This document shows positions 7,791 to 15,840 of a DNA stretch of 64,000 nt, one piece after another. Numbering within the stretch: the first letter of the stretch is position 1; each line of letters starts with the position of its first letter. Source of the DNA: Streptomyces sp. NBC_00341 (lineage in GTDB: Bacteria > Actinomycetota > Actinomycetes > Streptomycetales > Streptomycetaceae); assembly GCF_041435055.1 (NCBI RefSeq), contig NZ_CP108002.1:2480001-2544000 (forward strand). Direction: 5' to 3'. A program made the translations under genes and the position numbers. The notes beneath the pieces were generated by a model. That model was not told the origin of the DNA and ran no database searches. It was given only the letters and a program-made list of their open reading frames with translations.

Positions 7791-9011
7791 ATGAAGAATT
7801 CCACCGCCACCCTGCCCCGTCGAGCCGTCGCCGTCGTCCTGGGCACCCGCCCCGAGCTGGTCAAGCTCGCGGAGCTGATCCGCCTCCTCGGCCCGGCGGC
7901 ACGGGTCATCCACACCGGGCAGCACTACGAAGCCGAGCTGTCCCGCGACTTCGCGGACGAGCTGGGGATACCCGAACCGGAACGCCTGCCCGGCGTCGGC
8001 GGCCTGCCACGCGCCGCCCAGATCGCCGACGCGCTCAACGGCCTGGACGGGCTCTTCGCCGACGACCCCCCGCGCGCGGTCGTCGTCCAGGGCGACACCA
8101 ACGCGGCACTGGCCGGCGCACTCGCCGCCAACACCCGCGGCCTGCCACTGGTCCACGTCGAGGCCGGGCTGCGCAGCAACGACCGCGCGATGCCGGAGGA
8201 GCACAACCGGGTCCTCATCGACCACCTGGCCGACGTGCTCTGCGCCGCCACCCCCGACAACCGGGCCTCGCTGCTCTCCGAGGGCATCGCCGCCGAGCGG
8301 GTGCACGTCACCGGCAACACCGTCGTGGAATCCGTCCGCGACAACCTGCCCGACGCGGAGGACCGCCGCACCGCCCTCTCCGGCCTGGGGCTGGCTCCGG
8401 ACGGGTTCCTGCTCGCGACCGTGCACCGGCCGGAGAACACCGACGACCCCGCCACCCTCGCCGTCGTCCTCGCGGAACTCGCGGGCCTGGCACGCGAACT
8501 CCCCGTCGTGCTCCCGCTCCACCCCCGCACCGGCGCCCGGATCGACGCCTGCGGCCTTCAGCCGCTGCTCGACGACATCCTCACGCTGCCTCCCGTCGGA
8601 TACGCCACCTTCCTGACCCTCGCCCGGCATGCGGCGGTCCTCGTCTCCGACTCCGGAGGTGTGCAGGAGGAGACCACCGTCCTGGGCCGCCCGCTCGTGG
8701 TGGTCCGGCGCTCCACGGAACGGCCGGAGGCAATGGCCGACTTCGCGGAACTCGTCCCGCCGGGACTGGAGATCAGCGATGCCGCCCGGCGCCGACTGGC
8801 CGAGGGACGGCCGGGGCTGCGTCGACTGGCCGCCCTGCCGAGCCCGTTCGGTGACGGCCACGCCGGCGAACGCATCGCCGGTCTCATCGGCCGGACCGCC
8901 CGCCCCGCCCCCGCCCGGCACCGAGCCCGAGCCGAAGCCCAAGAGGGACAAGGCCAGGGACAAGGCCGGGGCCAGGGCCAGGATCGTGTGCTCGCACCGG
9001 CCGGTGTGTGA
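7791..9011 (+). CDS. wecB: UDP-N-acetylglucosamine 2-epimerase (non-hydrolysing)
   Basis: The product has about 406 residues. Motifs in order are VLGTRPELVKLAELI (N-terminal nucleotide site), TGQHYEAELS, VVVQGDTNAALAGALAA, HVEAGLRSNDRAMPEEHNR (catalytic Asp/Glu region), VHRPENTD, LPLHPRT and VSDSGGVQEE. Together they define WecB/MnaA, which interconverts UDP-GlcNAc and UDP-ManNAc for cell-surface glycans. The ATG at 7791 is preferred because homology begins at once; ATG 7770 is possible, and neither has a strong ribosome-binding site. An odd GQGQGQGRGQG tail after residue about 385 comes from a DNA tandem repeat. The next gene is a GT2 enzyme, so the UDP-sugar is probably used there. Confidence 0.88.
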   Translation: MKNSTATLPRRAVAVVLGTRPELVKLAELIRLLGPAARVIHTGQHYEAELSRDFADELGIPEPERLPGVGGLPRAAQIADALNGLDGLFADDPPRAVVVQGDTNAALAGALAANTRGLPLVHVEAGLRSNDRAMPEEHNRVLIDHLADVLCAATPDNRASLLSEGIAAERVHVTGNTVVESVRDNLPDAEDRRTALSGLGLAPDGFLLATVHRPENTDDPATLAVVLAELAGLARELPVVLPLHPRTGARIDACGLQPLLDDILTLPPVGYATFLTLARHAAVLVSDSGGVQEETTVLGRPLVVVRRSTERPEAMADFAELVPPGLEISDAARRRLAEGRPGLRRLAALPSPFGDGHAGERIAGLIGRTARPAPARHRARAEAQEGQGQGQGRGQGQDRVLAPAGV

Positions 9012-9052
9012 CCGGCCACCACCCATTCGCCGCCCACCTCTTGTGAGGCGTG

Positions 9053-10390
9053 ATGTTTCTCGACTTCGTCCTGTACGTTTTCCCGTTCCTCCTCCTCGCC
9101 TGCTTCCTCGTGTACTGGGCCGGCGCCCGGCACGCGTACGCACGCCGCCGCCCCTCCGCGGCCGGCGATCCCAGCGCGTACGACTGGCACTTCTTCGTTC
9201 CCTGCCGTGACGAGGAAGCCGTCGTCGCCACCACCGTGAACCGGCTGCGCGCCGACTTCCCCCGGAGCCACGTCTGGGCGATCGACGACGCCGGCGACGA
9301 CCTCACCGCCCCGATCGTGACCTCGCTCGCGGACCGGGACCCGCACATCCACCTGGTCTCCCGCCGCCTTCCCGACGCCCGGGTCGGCAAGGGCGCCGCG
9401 CTCAACGCCGCGTACACCGCGCTCGACGAGCACCTCGCCCCCGCGACGGACCGCTCCCGGGTGATCGTCTGCGTCGTCGACGCCGACGGCCAGGTGTCGC
9501 CCGGCGCCCTCACCCGCGTCAGCGGCCCCGACGCCTTCGCCGACCCGGACATCGGCGGGGTCCAGATCGGTGTCCGGATGCGGAACGTCGACGACGAACG
9601 CCCGCTGGCGCACCGCGGCCGCCTCGCCAATGCCTACGCCCGGCTCCTCATCCGGATGCAGGACGCCGAGTTCGCCACCTCCAACACCGGCATGCAACTG
9701 CTCCGCGTCCGGACCGGCTCCGCCGGCCTCGGCGGCAACGGCCAGTTCACCCGCCTCACCGCCCTGGACAGGATCGCCGCCGCCGAACGCCACCCGTGGC
9801 AGCAGGGCGCGCTGCTCGAAGACTACGAACTCGGCCTGCACATGCGGCTCGCCGGTTACGACGTCACCCACCTCAGCGACGCCTGGGTCACCCAGGAGGC
9901 GCTGCCCCACACCCGCCGCTTCCTCACCCAGCGCACCCGCTGGGCCCAGGGCAACATGACCTGCGTCCGCTACGCCGGCCGGATCGTGTCCTCCCGCCAC
10001 TACCGGTCCCGCGGCGTCATGGAGTCGCTCTACACCTTCGTCCAGCCGTTCGCACACCTCGCGACACTGCTGCTCACGGTGCTGATGACCGCCGCGCTGA
10101 TCGTCGGACACGGCATCCTGTTCGCCGCCTGGCCCCTGGCGCTCGCACTGGCCCTCGTATCGATCGTGCCGTTCGTGCTCTGGGGCCCGGTCTACCGCCG
10201 GGAGTTCGCCGCGGACCGCTCCCGGTTCAAGGGCCTCCTGTGGGGCATCGCGCTCTGGCTTTACGCGTACCACCTCTTCGTCGTCTCCGCCCGCGGCTTC
10301 GTCCGGCTGCTGCGCGGCCGGACCGGCTGGGCCAAGACCCGGCGCAACGCGGAGGCGCCCGGCCACGGCCCCGTGGCACGCGAAGCCTGA
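9053..10390 (+). CDS. Processive glycosyltransferase family 2 membrane protein
   Basis: The product has about 445 residues. One N-terminal membrane segment is followed by a GT2 domain with FVPCRDEEAVV, the donor-site VVDADGQV (D-x-D), EDYELG (general-base Asp), and TQRTRWAQGN, the Q/R-x-x-R-W motif of processive synthases. A C-terminal membrane bundle of 3-4 helices follows. The fold is that of chitin/hyaluronan/poly-GlcNAc synthases. Because the epimerase lies 41 nt upstream, UDP-ManNAc or UDP-GlcNAc is a likely donor (inference). GTG 9050 is an alternative start directly before ATG 9053. Confidence 0.83.
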   Translation: MFLDFVLYVFPFLLLACFLVYWAGARHAYARRRPSAAGDPSAYDWHFFVPCRDEEAVVATTVNRLRADFPRSHVWAIDDAGDDLTAPIVTSLADRDPHIHLVSRRLPDARVGKGAALNAAYTALDEHLAPATDRSRVIVCVVDADGQVSPGALTRVSGPDAFADPDIGGVQIGVRMRNVDDERPLAHRGRLANAYARLLIRMQDAEFATSNTGMQLLRVRTGSAGLGGNGQFTRLTALDRIAAAERHPWQQGALLEDYELGLHMRLAGYDVTHLSDAWVTQEALPHTRRFLTQRTRWAQGNMTCVRYAGRIVSSRHYRSRGVMESLYTFVQPFAHLATLLLTVLMTAALIVGHGILFAAWPLALALALVSIVPFVLWGPVYRREFAADRSRFKGLLWGIALWLYAYHLFVVSARGFVRLLRGRTGWAKTRRNAEAPGHGPVAREA

Positions 10391-10404
10391 CCCCTCCCGC
10401 TCTC

Positions 10405-10432
10405 CCCCTGCCCCTGCCCCTGCCCCTGCCCC
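10405..10432. repeat. Hexanucleotide CCCCTG run
   Basis: Four and a half copies of CCCCTG fill the spacer between the glycosyltransferase stop and the phosphatase start. This is a simple slippage-prone repeat with no apparent coding or hairpin role. Confidence 0.9.
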
Positions 10433-10456
10433 GCACGCTCCCTGCCGAGGACCACC

Positions 10457-11659
10457 ATGTACCACCACCCCGCATCGCGAATCCATCCGCAGATCGCGGA
10501 CTGCCGAGGCGTCTGCGCCGTCCTGGGCGTGGCCCTGCTCGACGCCGCCCTCGGCGAGGACGTCAGGCTCCTGGCCCTCTACTCGGTCGGGCCGGCCCTG
10601 TCCGCGGTCCGCGCCGCGCCACGGGCCGTCATCGGCACCGGAGCGTTCGCCGGGCTGGTGGCCGTACTGCTGACCCTGCATGACGGCATTCTCGGCACCC
10701 ACCGGGCCGTCTCCGGGTTCATCGCCATCGCGCTGGTGACCGCTGTCTCCACCGTGGCGGCGCGGCGCAGGACCCGGCAGGAGTCACGACTCGCCGCCGC
10801 CCGTCGTGTGGCGGACGCCACCCAGCTGGCCATCGCACCGTCCATGCCCGCGACCGAAGGCCCGGTGCGGCTGGCCGCCTCCTACGAATCCGCCGACGCC
10901 GGCGCCCACGTAGGCGGCGACTTCTGCGAAGTCGTCCCGGTCAGAAACGGGGTACGCGTCCTCATGGGCGACGTCCAGGGCAAAGGGCTCGGGGCCGTAT
11001 CGCTCAGCAACACCCTTCTGGGCTCCTTCCGCGACAACGCCCCGGCCGAGGCGCACCTGGAGGACGTCGGGCTGCGGATGTCGTGCAGCATGCTCCGCCG
11101 ACCGGACGAGGAACGCTTCGCCACCATGACCCTCGCCCAGCTGACCGACAGCGGAGAACTGACGGTCCTCAACTACGGTCACCCCAGCCCGCTCATCACC
11201 CTCGCGGACGGAACCGGCCGCTGGGCGCACCCGCGACAGCCCGGCCTGCCCCTGGGACTGGCAGCCCTCGCCCACTGCGAACCGGGCTCCTACCGGTGCA
11301 CCCTGCACGCCGGCGACCGCGTCCTGTTCCACACCGACGGTCTGACCGAATCCCGCGACGAGCAGAACCGCTTCTACCCGCTCGAAGCCCGCGCCGGTCT
11401 CCTGCGCGACGCCGATCCGGCCGCCTGCCTGGACCGCCTGCGGGCCGACGTCCACGCACACGCCGCAGGCTCGGAGGGCGTCGACGACTCCGCGCTCCTC
11501 CTGGTCGAGTACCAGGGGCAGCCCGGCGCGGCGGACCGGCCGGCCATCTCGACGGAGCCGGGGCGCCGCCACCTGCCCCTCAGGCACACGCCCGAGGTAC
11601 TGGGCTGCCACGTGTGCGCCGTTGCGGACTGCCCGCTGCGCGATGCGCTGGATTCCTGA
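10457..11659 (+). CDS. SpoIIE-type PP2C serine phosphatase with membrane N-terminus
   Basis: The product has 400 residues. The N-terminal part (about 1-105) has three hydrophobic segments, followed by a short linker and the PP2C SpoIIE domain. Metal-binding motifs are AHVGGDFCEVVP, VLMGDVQGKGLGAVSLS, HTDGLTESRDEQ and DDSALLLVEY. The last 30 residues carry a Cys-rich tail (LGCHVCAVADCPL) that may bind metal. In Streptomyces such phosphatases act on anti-anti-sigma factors or on stress pathways; the partner is not visible. The CCCCTG repeat precedes it. It is not obviously part of the glycan pair, and the adjacent RiPP locus begins 170 nt after it. Confidence 0.82.
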   Translation: MYHHPASRIHPQIADCRGVCAVLGVALLDAALGEDVRLLALYSVGPALSAVRAAPRAVIGTGAFAGLVAVLLTLHDGILGTHRAVSGFIAIALVTAVSTVAARRRTRQESRLAAARRVADATQLAIAPSMPATEGPVRLAASYESADAGAHVGGDFCEVVPVRNGVRVLMGDVQGKGLGAVSLSNTLLGSFRDNAPAEAHLEDVGLRMSCSMLRRPDEERFATMTLAQLTDSGELTVLNYGHPSPLITLADGTGRWAHPRQPGLPLGLAALAHCEPGSYRCTLHAGDRVLFHTDGLTESRDEQNRFYPLEARAGLLRDADPAACLDRLRADVHAHAAGSEGVDDSALLLVEYQGQPGAADRPAISTEPGRRHLPLRHTPEVLGCHVCAVADCPLRDALDS

Positions 11660-11696
11660 GAGCTGTTCCGCATCCGTCATCCGGCGATCGTCGGCG

Positions 11697-11726
11697 AACG
11701 TTAGTGAAACGTTAGGAGAACGTGAG
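11697..11726. promoter_or_regulatory. Three 8-bp direct repeats on an 11-bp period before RiPP precursor
   Basis: AACGTTAG occurs at 11697-11704 and 11708-11715, and AACGTGAG at 11719-11726, so repeat starts are exactly 11 bp apart. Direct heptamer or octamer repeats on an 11-bp helical period are the known recognition layout of SARP/AfsR-type activators in Streptomyces. A G/C inverted repeat (CCCCCAGTGGGGG, around 11750) and the TATGG-containing stretch before 11833 follow. The SARP reading is inference; no SARP gene is in the window. Confidence 0.5.
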
Positions 11727-11832
11727 CGCCAACTGAAACGGTGGCACTCCCCCAGTGGGGGAAGACAGCCCCTTTCGATTATGGCACGGGCGCACTTTCG
11801 GGAGCGTCCGCAATCCAGGAAATGGAGTAGTC

Positions 11833-11916
11833 ATGAAGAAGATCAAGGCGCTTGTGCGGAAGTTCAAGAAGGACGAGGACCTCGCCAACCACGCGTGGGT
11901 CCTGCACGTCATCTAG
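11833..11916 (+). CDS. Putative RiPP precursor peptide (27 residues)
   Basis: A short ORF starts at ATG 11833 with GGAG five nt upstream and stops at TAG 11916. Residues 1-13 are Lys/Arg-rich with hydrophobic spacing (MKKIKALVRKFKK), residues 14-20 are DEDLANH, and the C-terminal end is A21-W22-V23-L24-H25-V26-I27. This layout of a short basic helical leader and an aromatic C-terminal core just upstream of a P450 is that of P450-modified RiPPs. The tryptorubin core AWYIWY aligns by pattern (A-W-x-I/L-x). W22 and H25, or W22 and a backbone or side chain, would be natural crosslink sites. The P450 and JmjC oxygenase genes follow on the same strand. The existence of the ORF is seen; its role is inferred. 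Confidence 0.72.
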   Translation: MKKIKALVRKFKKDEDLANHAWVLHVI

Positions 11917-11983
11917 TGCAGCTCTAGTACACCTTCGTCGGCGGGGGAAGCGGCCATGTCGCTCCCCCCGCCCACGCCCGAGT

Positions 11984-12088
11984 ATCTCTCCGGCTTATCT
12001 CCGGCTCTCTCCAGCTTATCTCCGGCCCGTTCATGGTCTGGATTATCCGCCTGCTGCGGGGAATCCGTCTGTTGCGGGGAATCCGTCT
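11984..12088. repeat. Two tandem duplications in spacer between precursor and P450
   Basis: A roughly 20-bp unit containing CTTATCTCCGG is duplicated at about 11985-12025. An 18-bp unit (CTGCTGCGGGGAATCCGT) is repeated at 12051-12068 and 12069-12086 with one mismatch. Together they fill half of the 200-nt gap, which could form leader structures that separate precursor and enzyme expression. Confidence 0.8.
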
Positions 12089-12118
12089 GACTGCCATTTT
12101 CATGGAGGTGCGATTCTC

Positions 12119-13180
12119 GTGGAAGAAACGGCAGCGGCATCGGATCGCGGCCATTCCATCGTGTACGCCCCACGAATTCAGGAACTGCTGGCCAGGGAGG
12201 AGAAGGTCTTCCGGATCGACGCGACCACGGTCGGCGTCTCCCGCTCCGACCTGATCAGCGAAGTCGTCGCGGCGCGACCCGTCCTGTCGACGGAGCGCTC
12301 GGTCTACAAGCCGGCGGCCGGAGCCGAGATCCCCCACGACAGCGCGACCCGAACGATCCGCGCTCTGGGGAAGGACGTCATGGAGGGCATCCGCACCCCG
12401 CCGCCTCCGGCGCGCGGGCTGAACGGAGCCTGGCCCTACGCCGCCACCTCCTACCTGCGCCAGTGGCTCTTCGCGTCCGACCCGCTGCCGGTCTCCCTGT
12501 TGTCGAAACGCGGCATCACGCGCTCGCCCGCACTCTCCCGGATCGTCGACCGCGCCGTCACCGTATGGCCGGAGCCCGGTGGCGGCGGGCGCGGACGTAC
12601 CGCGCTGGCCGAGCAGATCAGCAGCGCCTCCGACGCCCAGGAACGCGGGCAGGCCATCGCCATGTACCGTCGCGCGACCGCCACCCTCTGCGACGGGGTG
12701 GCCGCGCTGACCGGCAACACCCTGTGGCTCATGGGGCCGGACGGACGGGCACGGGGTGCGGCCCGCGCAGACCTCACCGCGGTTCTGTGGGAGACGCTGC
12801 GGCTGCTGCCGCCCGCGTGGATGCTGTACCGGACGGGCGGGGACGCGTACGCCGGACTGCACCCCGAGATCCGCCGCGAGGACAACGTCGCCCTGTTCCC
12901 GCTGCTGATGCACCGTCACCCGGATTACTGGCCGGAGCCGATGGTCTTCCGGCCCGAGCGGTGGGCCGGGGTGCCGGATCCCGAGAAGACGCCGGCGTAC
13001 ATGCCGTTCGGGTTCGACGGTGCCCGCTGCTGGGCCAAGCACCTCGTCGTCCCCCTGGCCGAACGTCTGCTGACCGTCGCTCTCGACAACCGGCTCACCG
13101 TTCGCGGCCCGAAGCAGGAGACCCACGTTCCGCTTCGCTCCCTGCTGTCAGTGCGGTTCGACGCCGAATCCGGAGCGTGA
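12119..13180 (+). CDS. Cytochrome P450, putative RiPP-crosslinking enzyme
   Basis: The product has 353 residues, short for a P450. Visible motifs are ETLR (E225/R228, helix K), FRPERW (279-282) and the Cys ligand C304 within YMPFGFDGARCWAKHL. The canonical FGxGxRxCxG loop is altered: D300 replaces a Gly and A302 replaces the usual basic residue, while R303 is adjacent to the Cys. No clear A/G-G-x-D/E-T I-helix motif is seen, as in other peptide-crosslinking P450s that bind a structured substrate. The start is GTG 12119 because GGAGGTG sits 8 nt upstream. It lies between precursor and JmjC genes. P450s of this class form C-C, C-N or C-O links between aromatic residues in short peptides (family knowledge); the product is unknown. 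Confidence 0.82.
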   Translation: MEETAAASDRGHSIVYAPRIQELLAREEKVFRIDATTVGVSRSDLISEVVAARPVLSTERSVYKPAAGAEIPHDSATRTIRALGKDVMEGIRTPPPPARGLNGAWPYAATSYLRQWLFASDPLPVSLLSKRGITRSPALSRIVDRAVTVWPEPGGGGRGRTALAEQISSASDAQERGQAIAMYRRATATLCDGVAALTGNTLWLMGPDGRARGAARADLTAVLWETLRLLPPAWMLYRTGGDAYAGLHPEIRREDNVALFPLLMHRHPDYWPEPMVFRPERWAGVPDPEKTPAYMPFGFDGARCWAKHLVVPLAERLLTVALDNRLTVRGPKQETHVPLRSLLSVRFDAESGA

Positions 13181-13235
13181 CGTCACCTCACCCCGCCACC
13201 CTGCCACCCGACCGCCCCGACACCACGGGAACGCC

Positions 13236-14246
13236 ATGGAATCGCCCACGCTGGCCAACTGGGTCGGTGACGTCGAGAGTTTCAGCAGCCATCAGTGGCA
13301 GCACCAGCCCGCGGTCTTCACGCCGGAGACGCTCGCCTCGCCTTTCGACCTCGACGAGCTGGACGTCGCCTTCGACTCAGGGCTGCTGCGGACCCCCTAC
13401 CTGGAGATGGTCCGCTCCAACAAGGTCACCGTCCCGACCGACGCGTACACCACGTCACGCGTGGTCAACGGAACGACGCACCACGGCTTCGCCGACCGCG
13501 CGAAGGTCGTCGGCCTCATGCGCGCCGGGGCGACGCTGCTCCTGCGCCACGTCGACCAGTGGCACCGCCCCACCGCGGACCTGGTGGCCCGGCTGTCCGG
13601 CGAACTGGACCGGCGCGTGGAGGCGTTCTTCTTCGTCACCCCCGCCGACGGCCAAGGTCTCGCTACCCACCGCGACGACGCCGACGTGTTCGCCCTCCAG
13701 GTGGCCGGACGCAAGACCTGGTACGTACACAGCGCGCCGAAGACCGCGGACTGGCCGCTGGGCGAGCTCCCGGACGACGAGGACTCGCCCCAACTCCTGC
13801 GCGGCGTCCTCGAACCCGGCAACGTGCTCTACATACCCCGCGGCTTCGCCCACCGCGCGGTGGGCGAAGCCGGACTCTCGGCCCACCTCTCCCTGACGAT
13901 CCGCGACATCTCCCTGCCGGACCTCGCGGCAGCCCTGCAACAGTGCCTGACCGAGAACCTGGACATCCCCGCGCGCCCACTGGGGGAAGCCGCGATCAAG
14001 GACGCCTGCGCCACCCTGCTCGGCCATGCCCGTGCACAGCTCGCCACGATCACCCCGGACGACCTGCGCCTCGCCGCACGGGCGGCGCAGACGCGGCAAC
14101 CGGGCGGCGAGCCACCCCGGTCGGAGACGTTCACCGCAACGGCCGAGGACTGGGACTCCGACACACCCGGCACCAAGCGCCCCGCCCTGGCCTCCGTCGC
14201 ACGCACCTGGCACCGCCTGCGCGACGCGGCACGCGGCACACCCTGA
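13236..14246 (+). CDS. JmjC-type Fe(II)/2-oxoglutarate oxygenase
   Basis: The product has 336 residues. LATHRDDADVFALQVAGRKTW gives the iron triad H145-x-D147, and LYIPRGFAHRAV gives H206; K160 may hold 2-oxoglutarate. This is the cupin-like JmjC domain of ribosomal oxygenases (YcfD/RoxA, MINA53/NO66 group), which hydroxylate Arg or His residues of ribosomal proteins. The C-terminal region (about 225-336) is helical and fits the dimerisation and winged-helix part of that group, though diverged. It starts 55 nt after the P450 stop on the same strand, so a role in hydroxylating the precursor peptide is likely. With His at precursor position 25, beta-hydroxy-His is a testable guess. Confidence 0.82.
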   Translation: MESPTLANWVGDVESFSSHQWQHQPAVFTPETLASPFDLDELDVAFDSGLLRTPYLEMVRSNKVTVPTDAYTTSRVVNGTTHHGFADRAKVVGLMRAGATLLLRHVDQWHRPTADLVARLSGELDRRVEAFFFVTPADGQGLATHRDDADVFALQVAGRKTWYVHSAPKTADWPLGELPDDEDSPQLLRGVLEPGNVLYIPRGFAHRAVGEAGLSAHLSLTIRDISLPDLAAALQQCLTENLDIPARPLGEAAIKDACATLLGHARAQLATITPDDLRLAARAAQTRQPGGEPPRSETFTATAEDWDSDTPGTKRPALASVARTWHRLRDAARGTP

Positions 14247-14309
14247 CGCGAAGCGGCGACGTCCGGCCCGGAGACCGTGCACCGGGGGGGCAGCCCCGGC
14301 GCACGGCCT

Positions 14310-14440
14310 TCACACGTTGGGTTCGGCCCCATGCGCTGCCGCGATCCGGTCGATGCGGGCGGCCAGGTCGAAGTCCGCATCGGTCAGCTTGTGGCCGGCG
14401 TCGTGCGTGGTGATCCCGAACCTCACCCGGCTGCCGACTC
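14310..14440 (-). pseudogene. 3' fragment of pterin-4a-carbinolamine dehydratase (phhB)
   Basis: Reading the minus strand, RVRFGITTHDAGHKL then TDADFDLAARIDRIAAAHG ends at a TGA at 14310. This is the C-terminal half of PhhB/DCoH, including the THDAGG-like and AxRID motifs. The upstream half with the catalytic His-His region is missing, and the frame runs into an IS5-like remnant. It is an inactive truncated copy. Confidence 0.75.
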
Positions 14441-14638
14441 GTCGCCACCCCGAAGGAGCTTTGCCCGCAAGGGAGTCGAGGCCGGCTGGGCCGCCACCGC
14501 TGGACCGTAGAACGCACCATGGCCCGGCTCGCCGGCTGTCGCCGCCTTCACCGTCGCTACGAACGCAAGCCAGACCACTTCCTCGCGTTCACCAGCATCG
14601 CGTGCACCCTCATCTGCTGCCGCCGGTTGACGGCATGA
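14441..14638 (+). pseudogene. IS5-family transposase C-terminal remnant
   Basis: From 14498 the plus-strand frame reads RWTVERTMARLAGCRRLHRR, then YERKPDHFLAFTSIACTLIC and CRRL before TGA 14638. This is the C-terminal part of an IS5-group DDE transposase, including the E of DDE within the VER motif. A further piece (FARKGVE) lies in another frame just upstream, so a frameshift is present. The rest of the IS is gone. It probably truncated phhB, and it supplies the last codons of the hydrolase pseudogene on the other strand. Confidence 0.75.
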
Positions 14639-15567
14639 CAAGGTTTGCGAGCCATTGGCTCACCTTGTCGAGGTATCCGGGAACGAGGGCCGCCGAGCCC
14701 TCTGCCTGCAGACGATGGTCACCGCCCGGGAGCACCTCCACCGTCAGGGTGGCGCGGTGGAGTCGGGCGGAGTGGCAGGCGGCTGCGGTGAAGATACGGA
14801 TGCTGTCGGCGACCGGCACCGTTGTGTCCGCACCACCGAATAGCGCCAGATGCGGGCAGCACAGCTGGAGCAGGTCCGGAGTCGGGTCGTGGTCCTGTTT
14901 TCGCTTCAGGAACAACCAGAGGCGTTCGTCCACGTCGCCCCAGTAGTAGGCGAGTCCCGGCGGCGCTCCCGCGTTGTCGACGAGCTTTTGCGCCGTGGAG
15001 AAGTCGGCGTCGCGTCGGCCTGCTTCTGCCAGCCGGTCGTACAGATTTAGGGTGCTGCGGACCTCAGGGTGCCCATCACCATGTAGACCCTTCAGGTGGT
15101 TGCTGAGGGCGTAGCGTTCCTGCTCGACAGGGCTCACCCCCGGGCAACTGTTGGTGACCACCCACGGCACGTCACCCCGCCCCGCAGAAGCGCGCAGAGC
15201 AACCCAGCCGCCCTCGCTGTGCCCGAAAAGGCCCACCGCTTGAGGTCGAACCTCGGGCTGAGCACGGAGAAAGTTCAGCGCGGCGACTGCGTCAGCCGCC
15301 AGTTCATCCATGGTTGCTGCGCGCCAATCACCGGATGACTGGCCAACACCACGTTTGTACATACGAGAGCACGGCAAATCCAGCCTCTACAAGGTGCCGC
15401 TGGATCGGCAGGAAGTAGGTGCCGTTGTCCCTGTCGGTCGGCCCGGACCCCCCGACCAGCACCACGCCGGCAACGGCCGGTTCGGCGTCGACCGGAACTC
15501 GCAGTGAACCGGCCAGCTCTACCTCCCCGTTGACGAACGTGACGTCTTGCACTCTCACGCTTTTCAT
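14610..15567 (-). pseudogene. Alpha/beta hydrolase (dienelactone hydrolase-like), frameshifted
   Basis: Two frames together form one protein. The N-terminal part (MKSVRVQDVTFVNGEVELAG ... GFAVLSY) lies at 15567-15360, and the rest (KRGVGQSSGDW ... FGHSEGGWVALRAS with the nucleophile Ser in G-H-S-E-G, ... PGGDHRL with the His) continues in another frame to 14610. At about 15360 the sequence TATGTACAAA should be TATGACAAA; one extra T breaks the frame. The last 9 residues come from the IS5 remnant. It would have been a serine esterase or peptidase-like enzyme; a sequencing error at the single base cannot be excluded. Confidence 0.75.
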
Positions 15568-15840
15568 GAACTCAGTCTCATGGTTCTGGACGGACCTCGT
15601 TCAGTTGATCCGGAAGCTTGCCCGTCCAGGACGGAACCTCCCGTGAGCTTCCCGCCAGTGCCCTACAAGATCGAGAGATCGCCGAACGAACAAATGAGAC
15701 GGGTTCTCATTCCCCAACCCACCACTCACCCCATTTCCCGCTCCCCGCCGGTTTCGCGGTGGAACGGACAAGTGAGGTTCCCTTGAGATGCGGAAGGTGG
15801 TGACAGAGCATCAGATGGTTCTATGAGAGGAACATCGACC

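Noticed and set aside
8558..10702. Minus-strand open frame of 714 codons
   Set aside because: Antisense to epimerase and GT2; Glu/Gly/Val-rich shadow caused by GC-biased third positions.
12033..12254. Plus-strand ORF beginning MVWIIRLLRGIRLLRGIRL as a second precursor
   Set aside because: It is produced by the 18-bp tandem repeat, lacks a good ribosome-binding site and runs out of frame into the P450 gene.
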